Notes under the pieces: generated by a model
Seen by the model: the letters and a program-made list of their open reading frames with translations, nothing else
The model's database searches: none
What the model was told of the DNA's origin: nothing
Made by a program: the position numbers and the translations under genes
In this document: piece after piece, positions 37,136 through 46,139 of the stretch
Numbering within the stretch: position 1 is the stretch's first letter
How the letters are laid out: the number at the start of each line of letters is the position of its first letter
From: Cronobacter condimenti 1330
Lineage (GTDB): Bacteria > Pseudomonadota > Gammaproteobacteria > Enterobacterales > Enterobacteriaceae
Direction: 5' to 3'
Length of the DNA stretch: 64,000 nucleotides
Assembly: GCF_001277255.1 (NCBI RefSeq)
Contig: NZ_CP012264.1
Location: 3,968,001 to 4,032,000 of the forward strand

Positions 37136-38158
37136 ATGCTGAATATCGATAAAAGCACCGTGGATTTTCTGGTAACCGAAAACATGGTTCAGGAGGTCGA
37201 AAAGATCCTGGCGAAGGATGTTCCTCGCGTGCACGCCATCGTCGACGAGATGATTAAGCGCGGCATCGACCGTATCTATTTTGTTGCCTGTGGCTCGCCG
37301 CTGAATGCAGCGCAGACGGCGAAGCACCTCGCGGACCGCTTCTCCAGCCTGCAGGTTTACGCGCTCTCGGGCTGGGAGTTCTGCGACAATACGCCGCACC
37401 GCCTGGATTCAAAATGCGCGGTGATTGGCGTCTCTGACTACGGCAAAACGGAAGAAGTGATCAAGGCGCTGGAACTGGGTGCCGCCTGCGGCGCGCTGAC
37501 CGCTGCCTTCACCAAACGGCCAGACAGCCCGATCGTCAATGCCGCAGAACATGTGATCGCCTATGAGGCGGACTGCATCTGGGAAATTCATCTGCTGCTC
37601 TGCTACAGCGTGGTACTGGAGATGATCACCCGCCTCGCCCCACACGCCGAAACCGGCAAAATCAAAAACGATCTGCGCAAGCTGCCGCAGGCGCTCGGCC
37701 ATCTGGTTCGCACCTGGGAAGAGAAAGGCCGTCAGCTTGGCGAGCAGGCATCGCAGTGGCCCATGATCTACACCGTTGCTGCCGGCCCGCTGCGTCCGCT
37801 CGGCTACAAAGAAGGGATCGTAACGCTAATGGAGTTCACCTGGACTCACGGTTCGGTCATTGAAAGCGGCGAATTCCGCCACGGCCCGCTGGAAATCGTC
37901 GAGCCAGGCGTGCCGTTCCTCTTCCTGCTGGGCAACGATGAAAGCCGTCACACGACCGAGCGCGCGATCCGCTTCGTACGTAAACGGACCGATAACGTGA
38001 TTGTCATTGACTATGAAGAGATTTCTCAGGGGCTGCACCCGTGGCTCGCGCCGTTCCTGATGTTCGTGCCGATGGAGTGGCTCTGCTACTACCTCTCCAT
38101 CTACAAAGACCACAACCCGGACGACCGTCGCTATTACGGTGGCATTGTCGAGTATTAA
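37136..38158 (+). CDS. frlB: Fructoselysine 6-phosphate deglycase FrlB
   Basis: Splits fructoselysine 6-phosphate to glucose 6-phosphate and lysine in the cytoplasm. The 340-residue product is a SIS-domain protein (VACGSPLNAAQTAK near 46, GVSDYGKTEEVIKAL near 98) with a C-terminal SIS half (HGSVIESGEFRHGPLEIV). Between it and frlD, where E. coli has frlC, there are only 51 bp. Confidence 0.95.
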   Translation: MLNIDKSTVDFLVTENMVQEVEKILAKDVPRVHAIVDEMIKRGIDRIYFVACGSPLNAAQTAKHLADRFSSLQVYALSGWEFCDNTPHRLDSKCAVIGVSDYGKTEEVIKALELGAACGALTAAFTKRPDSPIVNAAEHVIAYEADCIWEIHLLLCYSVVLEMITRLAPHAETGKIKNDLRKLPQALGHLVRTWEEKGRQLGEQASQWPMIYTVAAGPLRPLGYKEGIVTLMEFTWTHGSVIESGEFRHGPLEIVEPGVPFLFLLGNDESRHTTERAIRFVRKRTDNVIVIDYEEISQGLHPWLAPFLMFVPMEWLCYYLSIYKDHNPDDRRYYGGIVEY

Positions 38159-38164
38159 TCCCCC

Positions 38165-38188
38165 GCCCGGTCTGCACGCGGGCCGGGC
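38165..38188. repeat. Hairpin in the frlB-frlD gap
   Basis: GCCCGG (38165-38170) and CCGGGC (38183-38188) form a stem in the short spacer where frlC would be expected. It could stabilise the frlAB mRNA or mark a deletion junction. Confidence 0.4.
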
Positions 38189-38209
38189 CAATAGGTAAGG
38201 AAAAGGAAT

Positions 38210-38995
38210 ATGAAAAAACTGGCGACGGTCGGTGATAACTGCGTGGATATCTATCCGCAGCTCGGCAAAGCATATTCCGGCGGCAATGCCGTTAATGTGG
38301 CGGTGTACAGCACCCGCTACGGCATGCAGCCTGCCTGCGTGAGCTGGGTTGGCGATGATGACTACGGGCAGATGCTCCGGCGTGACCTGGCGCAGCACGG
38401 GGTTGATATCTCGCACCTGCACGTGAAGCCAGGCGCTACCGCGCAGACGCAGGTAGCACTGCGCGACAATGACCGTATTCTTGGCGATTACACTGAAGGC
38501 GTGATGGCAGGTTTTACGGTCAGCGATGACGATCTTCGCTGGCTGACCGGCTTTGATATTATCCATTCGGCCATCTGGGGCCATGCTGAAACCGCGTTTG
38601 CGCCGCTGCGCGCTACCGGGAAAACGCTGTCGTTTGATTTTGCCGACAAGTGGGAAAGCCCGCTGTGGCACACGCTGCCGGAGCATCTCGACTATGCGTT
38701 CGCCTCCGCACACGAAGAGAGCCCGTGGCTTCGTGACAGGCTGCAAACGGTGGTGGACTGCGGCGCGGGTATCGCTATCGCGACGCTTGGCGAGAACGGC
38801 AGCCTCGCCTGGGACGGTACGCAGTTCTGGCGTATGCCGCCGGAGCAGGTAGAGGTGGTCGATACTATGGGCGCCGGGGATTCCTACATCGCTGGTTTTC
38901 TGTGTGCGGTCGCCGCCGGGCTGTCGCTTGCCGGGGCGATGAAGCAAGGCACACGCTGCGCTGCGCGCACGCTCGGTTATCACGGTGCCTGGTGA
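38210..38995 (+). CDS. frlD: Fructoselysine 6-kinase FrlD
   Basis: PfkB/ribokinase-family kinase that phosphorylates fructoselysine at O-6. The 261-residue product has the N-terminal VGDNCVDIYPQLGKAYSGGNAVNVAV region and the C-terminal PfkB signature DTMGAGDSYIAGF with the catalytic Asp. AAGGAAAAGGA precedes the ATG. It is separated from frlR by 101 bp. Confidence 0.95.
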   Translation: MKKLATVGDNCVDIYPQLGKAYSGGNAVNVAVYSTRYGMQPACVSWVGDDDYGQMLRRDLAQHGVDISHLHVKPGATAQTQVALRDNDRILGDYTEGVMAGFTVSDDDLRWLTGFDIIHSAIWGHAETAFAPLRATGKTLSFDFADKWESPLWHTLPEHLDYAFASAHEESPWLRDRLQTVVDCGAGIAIATLGENGSLAWDGTQFWRMPPEQVEVVDTMGAGDSYIAGFLCAVAAGLSLAGAMKQGTRCAARTLGYHGAW

Positions 38996-39096
38996 GGCCT
39001 GCGTTGGCGTGACGCAACTCACGCCAACGCCCTGTCCCTCCTCTGTAAACGCTCTTATAATCATCCCCACGTTTTCTACAATCTCAGGGTCGATTC

Positions 39097-39828
39097 ATGC
39101 CAGCTACGGAGCGCTACTCTCACCAACTCCTTTACGCCACCGTCCGCCAACGTCTGCTTGATGATATCGATCAGGGTGTCTATCAGGCCGGGCAGCAGAT
39201 CCCCACCGAAAGCGAGTTGTGCGCGCTCTATGACGTTAGCCGCATCACCATCCGTAAAGCGATTAGCGATCTGGTGAAAGACGGCGTGCTGATCCGCTGG
39301 CAGGGTAAGGGGACGTTCGTACAGAGTAAAAAAGTGGAAAACGCCTTGCTGACGGTAAGCGGTTTTACCGATTTCGGCGTCTCGCAGGGCAAGCCCACCA
39401 AAGAAGAGGTGATAGAACAAGAGTGCGTTAGCGCCGATCCGTTTTGCGAGCGTCTGAATATCCCCGGTGGCAGCGACATTTTCCGCCTGCGCCGGGTGAT
39501 GTATCTCGACGGCGAACCGCTCTTTATCGACTGTTCGTGGATCCCGCTGGCGCGTTATCCGGCGTTTAACGAGATCTATTCTGCGGGCGCTTCCACTTAT
39601 CAGCTTTTTCAGGAGCGCTTCGACACGCAGGTAGTCAGCGATAAAAAGACCATCGACATTTTTACCGCTACGAAATCTGAAGCGCAGTGGCTTAAATGCG
39701 AACTGGGCGAGCCGCTGTTCCGCATCAGTAAGATTGCCTACGATCAGCATCAAAAACCCGTGCACTATTCCGAGTTGTTCTGTCGCGCTAACCGCGTCAC
39801 CCTGACTATCGACAACCAGCGGCGCTGA
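39097..39828 (+). CDS. frlR: GntR-family regulator of the frl operon
   Basis: Transcriptional regulator of the HutC subgroup, presumed repressor of frl genes. The 243-residue product has an N-terminal winged helix (about 10-75, IPTESELCALYDVSRITIRKAI) and a C-terminal UTRA effector domain (about 95-235). It is last in the frl cluster, as in E. coli. Confidence 0.93.
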   Translation: MPATERYSHQLLYATVRQRLLDDIDQGVYQAGQQIPTESELCALYDVSRITIRKAISDLVKDGVLIRWQGKGTFVQSKKVENALLTVSGFTDFGVSQGKPTKEEVIEQECVSADPFCERLNIPGGSDIFRLRRVMYLDGEPLFIDCSWIPLARYPAFNEIYSAGASTYQLFQERFDTQVVSDKKTIDIFTATKSEAQWLKCELGEPLFRISKIAYDQHQKPVHYSELFCRANRVTLTIDNQRR

Positions 39829-39879
39829 CATACAGCGCCCGCTCAGGATTTATTCAGAACGCAAGTCCACTTCCCGACG

Positions 39880-39940
39880 TTGACGTCCCTTCCCTCACAT
39901 CGCGTATAGTCTGCGCCATGAATATCATAATGATATTCAT
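39880..39940 (+). promoter_or_regulatory. yhfL promoter region with perfect palindrome
   Basis: TTGACG (39880-39885) and TATAGT (39905-39910), with a long 19-bp spacer, could form a promoter. Immediately after, ATGAATATCAT (39918-39928) and ATGATATTCAT (39930-39940) form a perfect inverted repeat around one A. A further partly overlapping dyad TGATAT-TC-ATATCA follows. The repeat would sit at the transcription start, an operator position. Regulator unknown. Confidence 0.5.
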
Positions 39941-39978
39941 ATCAATAATTTAGGACATACCACTTATAGGGACGCACA

Positions 39979-40149
39979 ATGAAAAACGTAATGAAACTGG
40001 CTATGCTGGCTGCGGTAATCTCGACGCTTACCGCCTGCACGGGGCATATCGAGAATAAAAACAAAACCTGCAGTTACGACTATTTACTCCACCCGGCTAT
40101 TTCTATTTCGAAAATGATTGGCGGCTGCGGCCCGGCAGCGGAGCAGTAA
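39979..40149 (+). CDS. yhfL: Small lipoprotein YhfL
   Basis: A 56-residue putative lipoprotein. The N-terminus MKNVMKLAMLAAVISTLTAC is a lipoprotein signal with lipobox LTAC, so Cys20 would be lipidated. The mature part CTGHIENKNKTCSYDYLL...GGCGPAAEQ matches E. coli YhfL. Residue 21 is Thr, not Asp, which predicts outer-membrane sorting. Function is unknown. Confidence 0.9.
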   Translation: MKNVMKLAMLAAVISTLTACTGHIENKNKTCSYDYLLHPAISISKMIGGCGPAAEQ

Positions 40150-40172
40150 TTCACGCCGCGGCAGAAATAAAA

Positions 40173-40195
40173 AACCCCCTCACAGAGGGGGTTTT
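40173..40195 (+). terminator. yhfL terminator
   Basis: AACCCCCT (40173-40180) pairs with AGGGGGTT (40186-40193) and ends in T. It lies 23 bp after the yhfL stop. Confidence 0.82.
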
Positions 40196-40206
40196 CGTAC
40201 CACAAT

Positions 40207-40229
40207 AAAACCGGGATTGGCCCGGTTTT
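40207..40229 (-). terminator. trpS terminator
   Basis: AAAACCGGG (40207-40215) and CCCGGTTTT (40221-40229) form a stem flanked by A/T on both sides. It lies 8 bp after the trpS stop on the minus strand and may also back up the yhfL terminator. Confidence 0.8.
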
Positions 40230-40237
40230 GTTATTCC

Positions 40238-41242
40238 TTACGGCTGGGCGACAAAGCCGATGGCCTCATACACTTTCTTCAGCGTTTCGCCTGCATGCGC
40301 GCGGGCTTTTTCCGCGCCTTCTTTCATCACGCTTTGCAGGAAGGCTTCGTCATTACGGAAACGGTGATAACGCTCCTGAAGCTCCGTCAACATGCCGGAA
40401 ACGGCGTCTGCCACTTCGCCTTTCAGATGGCCGTACATTTTGCCTTCAAAATGCTGTTCAAGCTCCGCAATGCTCTGGCCGGTTACGGCTGAGAGAATAT
40501 CCAGCAGGTTGGAAACGCCTGCTTTGTTCGCCACGTCGTAACGCACCACTGGCGGCTCGTCGGAGTCGGTCACCGCGCGCTTGATCTTCTTCACAACGGA
40601 TTTCGGATCTTCCAGCAGGCCGATAACGTTATTACGGTTATCGTCGGACTTGGACATCTTTTTAGTCGGCTCCAGCAGCGACATGACGCGCGCGCCCGAT
40701 TTCGGGATGAACGGCTCCGGTACGCGGAAAATCTCGCCGTAAATTGCATTGAAGCGCTGCGCGATGTCACGGCTCAGCTCCAGGTGCTGTTTCTGGTCTT
40801 CGCCCACCGGCACCAGATTGGTCTGGTACAGCAGGATATCCGCCGCCATTAGCACCGGGTAATCGAACAGACCGGCGTTGATGTTTTCGGCGTAGCGCGC
40901 GGATTTATCTTTGAACTGAGTCATGCGGCTGAGCTCGCCGAAATAGGTATAGCAGTTCAGTGCCCAGCCCAGTTGCGCGTGCTCCGGCACATGGGACTGA
41001 ACGAAAATGGTGCTCTTTTTCGGGTCAATGCCGCAGGCGAGATACAGCGCCAGCGTATCGAGCGTAGCTTTACGCAACGCAGCCGGGTCCTGACGCACAG
41101 TGATGGCATGCTGATCCACGATGCAGTAGATGCAGTGGTAATCGTCCTGCATGTTAACCCACTGACGCAGCGCACCCATGTAGTTACCGATGGTCAGTTC
41201 TCCGGATGGCTGTGCGCCACTAAAAACGATGGGCTTACTCAT
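40238..41242 (-). CDS. trpS: Tryptophanyl-tRNA synthetase
   Basis: Class I aminoacyl-tRNA synthetase that charges tRNA-Trp. The 334-residue product has the N-terminal FSGAQPSGELTIGNYMGAL region (HIGH-type site) and the KMSKS loop (TKKMSKSDDN). The start MSKPIVFSG gives the E. coli length; 22 more codons are open upstream but overlap gph. It is last in the aroKB-damX-dam-rpe-gph-trpS series, 4 bp after gph. Confidence 0.97.
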   Translation of the reverse strand: MSKPIVFSGAQPSGELTIGNYMGALRQWVNMQDDYHCIYCIVDQHAITVRQDPAALRKATLDTLALYLACGIDPKKSTIFVQSHVPEHAQLGWALNCYTYFGELSRMTQFKDKSARYAENINAGLFDYPVLMAADILLYQTNLVPVGEDQKQHLELSRDIAQRFNAIYGEIFRVPEPFIPKSGARVMSLLEPTKKMSKSDDNRNNVIGLLEDPKSVVKKIKRAVTDSDEPPVVRYDVANKAGVSNLLDILSAVTGQSIAELEQHFEGKMYGHLKGEVADAVSGMLTELQERYHRFRNDEAFLQSVMKEGAEKARAHAGETLKKVYEAIGFVAQP

Positions 41243-41246
41243 TTTT

Positions 41247-41993
41247 CTATTCCTGATTGTCACTGTGGGGGAGCCCGAACGCGGGCAGTAAGTCGCGGAA
41301 ATGGTCAAAGACGAAATCCGGGTTGCTTAACGTTATCGCTTCACCGTAGTTATAGCCATAGGTCAGGCCGACGCTTGCGCAACCGGCGGCCTGTGCCGCC
41401 TGAATATCATTGCGCGAATCGCCCACGAAGAGCAATTCCTGTGCCGACACCTGCAGCGCATCCATAACTTTCAGCAGCGGTTCCGGGTGCGGTTTTTTAT
41501 TCTGCACGTCGTCGCCGCCGATAATAATGCTGAAGTAATCGGCGATACCGAGCGATTCCAGCATCGGGGCGACAAACGGCGTGGGCTTATTGGTTACCAG
41601 ACCCAACGCCAGGCCATGACGATGCAGCGCGCCAAGCGTCTCGAAAACGTCCGGGAACAACGCGCTGCCCGCGTCAACGGCCTCACCGTAGTAGCGATCG
41701 AACAATCGACGCATCATACGGTTCTGTTCTTCTTCCGGAATCGCGTCCGTTTCCGCCGGTTTGCCGGCAGCAGCGCGCAATGCAGCCTTTTCCTGACGCG
41801 CCCAGGTGAGTGCACGCGAAACCAGTACGTCGGCGCCGTTGCCAATCCAGGTGATGACGCGCGCGTCGCCCGCCGTCGGGAGTTCCAGCGCATAAAGCGC
41901 GTTATCCACGGCATAAGTCAGGCCCGGCGCGCTGTCGACCAGCGTACCGTCAAGATCGAACGCGACAGCGCGGATGGCGTGCAATTTATCCAT
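41247..41993 (-). CDS. gph: Phosphoglycolate phosphatase
   Basis: HAD-family phosphatase that removes 2-phosphoglycolate produced during DNA repair. The 248-residue product has the nucleophile motif FDLDGTLVDS (D13, D15), VTNKPT, and the C-terminal FVGDSRNDIQAA. The start overlaps the end of rpe by 8 bp, implying coupling. Confidence 0.95.
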   Translation of the reverse strand: MDKLHAIRAVAFDLDGTLVDSAPGLTYAVDNALYALELPTAGDARVITWIGNGADVLVSRALTWARQEKAALRAAAGKPAETDAIPEEEQNRMMRRLFDRYYGEAVDAGSALFPDVFETLGALHRHGLALGLVTNKPTPFVAPMLESLGIADYFSIIIGGDDVQNKKPHPEPLLKVMDALQVSAQELLFVGDSRNDIQAAQAAGCASVGLTYGYNYGEAITLSNPDFVFDHFRDLLPAFGLPHSDNQE

Positions 41994-42663
41994 GAGAAAC
42001 CTTCGCCAGCTCGCTACGCATATCGTTAATGACTTTCTGGTAATCCGGCTCGTTGAAAATCGCGGAGCCTGCCACGAACATATCGGCACCCGCCGCTGCG
42101 ATAGCGCCGATATTGCTGACCTTCACGCCGCCATCGACTTCAAGACGGATGTCACGCCCGGAGGCGTCAATGCGCTGGCGCACTTCTTTAAGCTTTTCCA
42201 GCGTTTGTGGAATAAAGGACTGGCCGCCAAAGCCCGGATTGACCGACATCAGCAGAATGACGTCGAGCTTATCCATGACGTAGTCGAGATAGCTCAGCGG
42301 CGTCGCCGGGTTGAACACCAGGCCCGCTTTACAACCATGTTCTTTAATCAACTGCAGTGAACGGTCGATATGCTCGGAGGCTTCCGGGTGGAACGTAATG
42401 ATGCTGGCGCCCGCCTCGGCGAAATCCGGGATCAGGCGATCCACTGGCTTCACCATCAGGTGAACGTCGACAGGCGCGGTAATGCCGTAATTACGCAGTG
42501 CCTTCAGCACCATCGGCCCGATGGTGAGGTTAGGCACGTAATGGTTATCCATAACATCGAAATGGACGACATCGGCACCAGCGGCCAGCACCCGGGCGGT
42601 GTCTTCACCCAGCCGGGCAAAATCGGCCGACAGAATCGAGGGGGCAATCAAATACTGTTTCAT
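41986..42663 (-). CDS. rpe: Ribulose-phosphate 3-epimerase
   Basis: Interconverts ribulose 5-phosphate and xylulose 5-phosphate in the pentose phosphate pathway. The 225-residue TIM barrel has APSILSADFARLGED, VHFDVMDNHYVPN, MSVNPGFGGQ and LEVDGGVK motifs. The start MKQYLIAPSIL was chosen over an ATG four codons upstream. It lies 44 bp after dam. Confidence 0.97.
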   Translation of the reverse strand: MKQYLIAPSILSADFARLGEDTARVLAAGADVVHFDVMDNHYVPNLTIGPMVLKALRNYGITAPVDVHLMVKPVDRLIPDFAEAGASIITFHPEASEHIDRSLQLIKEHGCKAGLVFNPATPLSYLDYVMDKLDVILLMSVNPGFGGQSFIPQTLEKLKEVRQRIDASGRDIRLEVDGGVKVSNIGAIAAAGADMFVAGSAIFNEPDYQKVINDMRSELAKVSHG

Positions 42664-42707
42664 CCGCTTCTCCATTAAGTCTTGTGTGTATGGCGGGCGG
42701 AACCGGC

Positions 42708-43526
42708 TCAGGCTTTATAAAGCGCCAGCAGTTCGTCCACCTTTCTGCGCGTGCCGCCGTTGCTGCTGATGCTGCGTCGTACCCGCACCTTATGCAGCGT
42801 TGCCTGCTGGTACCACTGGCGGGTCAGCTCGGTATCGTGATTGGAAATCAGCACCGGGATTTGCAGGTTTTGCAGCCCTTCTGCGAGTTCTGCCAGATGC
42901 CGCTGCTGTTCCAGATTAAAGCTGTTCGTATGATAAGCCGTAAAGTTCGCCGTCGCGGAAAGCGGCGCGTAAGGCGGATCGCAATAGACCACGGCGCTAT
43001 TTTCCCGCTGCGCCCGCGCCATGCTGGCATCGTAGGATTCGCAGATAAACAGGGCGTTCTGAGCGCGCTCCGCGAAGTGGTACAGCTCCGCTTCGGGGAA
43101 ATACGGTTTTTTGTAACGGCCAAACGGAACGTTGAACTCACCGCGCAGGTTGTAGCGGCAAAGGCCGTTGTAACCGTGGCGGTTGAGATACAAAAAGAGC
43201 AATGCGCGGCGGAACTCATCCCGGCTCTGGTTGAACTCTTCGCGCAACTGATAGTACACCTCAGCCTGATTATGCTCTGCAGTAAACAGCAGGCGCGCCT
43301 CACTGACGTAGTGGTCAGTTTTATCTTTAACCGTGGTGTACAGGCTTATCAGATCGCTGTTGATGTCTGACAGAACATAGCGCGAATAATCGGTGTTAAG
43401 AAAAACCGATCCCGCGCCGACGAAGGGCTCGATAAGACACTCCCCTTCCGGGAGATGACGTTTAATATCTTCGAGCAGGGGGTATTTCCCCCCTGCCCAT
43501 TTAAGAAAAGCGCGATATTTTTTCAT
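42708..43526 (-). CDS. dam: DNA adenine methylase Dam
   Basis: Methylates adenine in GATC, guiding mismatch repair, replication timing and gene control. The 272-residue product has the SAM-binding FVGAGSVF region (about 35-42), the catalytic DPPY (VYCDPPYAPLS), and the target-recognition segment RRSISSNGGTR near the C-terminus. It is a few residues shorter at the C-terminus than E. coli Dam. Confidence 0.97.
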   Translation of the reverse strand: MKKYRAFLKWAGGKYPLLEDIKRHLPEGECLIEPFVGAGSVFLNTDYSRYVLSDINSDLISLYTTVKDKTDHYVSEARLLFTAEHNQAEVYYQLREEFNQSRDEFRRALLFLYLNRHGYNGLCRYNLRGEFNVPFGRYKKPYFPEAELYHFAERAQNALFICESYDASMARAQRENSAVVYCDPPYAPLSATANFTAYHTNSFNLEQQRHLAELAEGLQNLQIPVLISNHDTELTRQWYQQATLHKVRVRRSISSNGGTRRKVDELLALYKA

Positions 43527-43596
43527 GCTGCCTGATTAACTCATACCTTCCCACGCTGTGGAGAGGACGCTCCAACAGCATACTGCGCTTTACTCA

Positions 43597-44904
43597 TTAC
43601 TTCAGATCGGCCTGGACCTGGTGAATCGGCTTAGCCCATGGGTTTTTCGCCTGCACGTCTGCCGGCAGCGAAGAGACGGCGCGTTTTGCTTCATCTTTCG
43701 AGCCATAAACGCCGCTTACCAGCACATACCACGGCTGACCGTTACGGGTGGTTTGATACACCACGTAGTTTTTCAGACTCTCTTTTTTCGCCCAGGCATT
43801 CAGGTTGTTGTAGTTCGAAGAACTGCTCAACTGAAGCGTGTAATGGCTGCCCGGTGCGGATTTCAACGCACCGACATTACCGGCGCTCGCGCCGCTGGCC
43901 GCCGCAGAAGGCTGGCTGGCCGCAGGGGCGCTCTTCGGCGCGGTGGTTGCCGTTGCCGTTGGCGCTTTCACCGGCGCGGAAGCGGTACCCGTTGCCGGTT
44001 CGCTGCGTTTCGGCGCACTTGCCGGTTTCTGCTCCGGCGCGGTCGTTTTCGCAGGTGCCTGTGGTTTGGTCTGTGTGGTCTGCGCTTTACGCGGCTCAGA
44101 CTCAATCACCATCTGCTTACGCTCAGGGCGCGTGGTACTGGCGTTATGGCGCGCGGGAGCCTGGGTCTGCGCGGCTTCACGCGGCTGTTGCGGCGCAGCA
44201 GCGTTACCGTTAACGGGGGCGACAGTTGCGGGCTCGGTCGGCAACGTCGAGCCGGACACTGCGTTGTCAATCTGCCCCTGCTGCTGCGTCAGGGCGTTAT
44301 TCAGATCGCCCGGCACTTCTACACGCTGCTGGCCTTCTGGCGCAGACGGGTTTTGCGCCTGCGTCGGGGTAGAGGACACTGGCGGCAGAGAGATATCCTG
44401 CGGAGCGTTGCCTGTTGTCTGGTTAGCGGCGGAGGTGTCGCCAGGCTGCGGCTGCGCGCCGTTCGCCTGATCGGACGGGCTACCTGCGTTACCAGACAGA
44501 TCAATATTCTTCTGCGAGTTTTGAGCCTGGGCGTCATCCGCTTTGTTAGCATCCGGGCCTTTCAGGGCAGAACCGATGCCGATAATCAGCAGCACCAGCA
44601 CCAGGATACCGAGCGCCATCATCATATGCTGGCGAGAAATGGGCCCTTTCGGGGGCGCTTTTTTACGCTTGCGCGGACGACGTTCCTGAACGCTATCTTC
44701 CTCCGCCAGCGCTTCATCCGCTTCGTAAGTCTCATCCGCCTGTGCGCGACGCGAACGCGCCGGACGGCGCTCTTCTGCATCTACATCAACGTCATCAATG
44801 TTGATTTGCGGTTCGTTGTCGAACTCAGCAGATTTACGAGAACGACCAGGACGACGATCGCTGGGATCGGGTTTCAGCTCGTCTTCTGGTTTGAATTCAT
44901 CCAT
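43597..44904 (-). CDS. damX: Cell-division SPOR-domain protein DamX
   Basis: Inner-membrane division protein that binds denuded peptidoglycan at the septum. The 435-residue product has a charged cytoplasmic N-terminus (1-100, Arg/Asp/Glu-rich), one transmembrane helix (MMMALGILVLVLLIIGIGSAL, about 109-130), and a long Pro/Ala/Thr/Gln-rich periplasmic linker. A C-terminal SPOR domain (about 350-430, HYTLQLSSSSNYNNLNAWAKK) follows. It is between aroB and dam. Confidence 0.95.
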   Translation of the reverse strand: MDEFKPEDELKPDPSDRRPGRSRKSAEFDNEPQINIDDVDVDAEERRPARSRRAQADETYEADEALAEEDSVQERRPRKRKKAPPKGPISRQHMMMALGILVLVLLIIGIGSALKGPDANKADDAQAQNSQKNIDLSGNAGSPSDQANGAQPQPGDTSAANQTTGNAPQDISLPPVSSTPTQAQNPSAPEGQQRVEVPGDLNNALTQQQGQIDNAVSGSTLPTEPATVAPVNGNAAAPQQPREAAQTQAPARHNASTTRPERKQMVIESEPRKAQTTQTKPQAPAKTTAPEQKPASAPKRSEPATGTASAPVKAPTATATTAPKSAPAASQPSAAASGASAGNVGALKSAPGSHYTLQLSSSSNYNNLNAWAKKESLKNYVVYQTTRNGQPWYVLVSGVYGSKDEAKRAVSSLPADVQAKNPWAKPIHQVQADLK

Positions 44905-44994
44905 TTAACACCCCACTCGAAGGCTTATTGCGGCCTGCGCCACACTATTGCCCGATAGTAAAAACGCCATCGCTGGCGAACAGTACTTTTTAAT

Positions 44995-46083
44995 TCACGC
45001 CTGCTGACAATCAGCAATCGCGCTTAATACCAGATCGTGCGGCACTCCGCCGCGCACTTCACTCTTCCCGATAGCCAGCGGCAGCACTAAGCGCAGCTCG
45101 CCAGCCAGAACTTTTTTATCACGCATCATGTGCGGCAGGTAAGCCTGCGGCGCCATAGAAGCAGGCCCCGTCACCGGCAACCCGGCGCGCTTGAGCAGCG
45201 CGATAATGCGCTCGACATCCTGAGCCTCAAACTGTCCGAGACGCTGGGCGGCCCGCGCAGCCATCACCATACCCGCTGCCACAGCCTCGCCATGGAGCCA
45301 GTTGCCGTAGCCCATCTCCGCCTCGATGGCGTGGCCAAAAGTATGGCCCAGATTGAGCAACGCGCGCATGCCGCTTTCGCGTTCATCTGCGGCGACAACA
45401 TCGGCTTTGATCTCGCAGCAACGACGAATGCAATACGCCATGGCCGCGCCATCGAGCGCCAGCAGCGCATCGATATTCTCTTCCAGCCAGTGGAAAAAGT
45501 CTCGGTCGAGGATAATGCCGTATTTGATAACTTCGGCGAGCCCGGAAGAGAGCTCGCGCTTAGGCAGGGTGTTCAGACAGTCGAGATCGACCACCACGGA
45601 GGCGGGCTGCCAGAAGGCGCCTATCATGTTTTTGCCAAGCGGATGGTTAACGGCTGTTTTGCCGCCAACAGAGGAATCGACCTGCGAAAGCAACGTGGTC
45701 GGCACCTGGATGAAGCGTACGCCGCGCTGGTAGCAGGCAGCGGCAAAGCCGGTGAGATCGCCGATAACGCCGCCGCCAAGAGCGATGAGCGTCGTGTCGC
45801 GACCATGCGGTTTTTCCAGCAAGGCGCTGAATACGGTTTCCAGCACGGCGAGGCTTTTATGCTGCTCGCCGTCGGGCAAAATCACCTGGTCTACCTTCAC
45901 GCCAGCCTGTTCCAGCGCTGAGCGGACTTTATCCAGCCACAGCGGTGCCAGTGTTTCATTGGTGACTAACATCGTCTGGTCACCTGCACGCAAAGGCCAA
46001 AAGGAAGCCGGATCGTTGAATAATCCGGCTGCGATGGTGATAGGGTAACTACGTTCCCCGAGAGTAACCGTTAACCTCTCCAT
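44995..46083 (-). CDS. aroB: 3-dehydroquinate synthase
   Basis: Second step of the shikimate pathway, converting DAHP to 3-dehydroquinate with NAD and Zn. The 362-residue product has GGGVIGDLTGFAAACYQRG (NAD site), PTTLLSQVDSSVGGKTAVNH, and the metal-binding GHTFGHAIE region. It lies 56 bp after aroK. Confidence 0.97.
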   Translation of the reverse strand: MERLTVTLGERSYPITIAAGLFNDPASFWPLRAGDQTMLVTNETLAPLWLDKVRSALEQAGVKVDQVILPDGEQHKSLAVLETVFSALLEKPHGRDTTLIALGGGVIGDLTGFAAACYQRGVRFIQVPTTLLSQVDSSVGGKTAVNHPLGKNMIGAFWQPASVVVDLDCLNTLPKRELSSGLAEVIKYGIILDRDFFHWLEENIDALLALDGAAMAYCIRRCCEIKADVVAADERESGMRALLNLGHTFGHAIEAEMGYGNWLHGEAVAAGMVMAARAAQRLGQFEAQDVERIIALLKRAGLPVTGPASMAPQAYLPHMMRDKKVLAGELRLVLPLAIGKSEVRGGVPHDLVLSAIADCQQA

Positions 46084-46139
46084 GACGTTCAGTAACCTTC
46101 TGTGCTTTTACCCGCAGGTGAGTAAGGATTTCGCTGGAA

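Noticed and set aside
38159..38209. Remnant of frlC
   Set aside because: Only 51 bp are present, made of a hairpin and the frlD ribosome site. No coding similarity could be seen.
37826..39070. 414-codon frame antisense to frlB and frlD
   Set aside because: It spans two well-supported genes and their gap on the other strand, with no family sequence.
43558..44958. 466-codon frame antisense to damX
   Set aside because: It mirrors the Pro/Ala/Thr linker of damX and is Arg-rich and repetitive. damX has transmembrane and SPOR features, so the plus-strand frame is a shadow.
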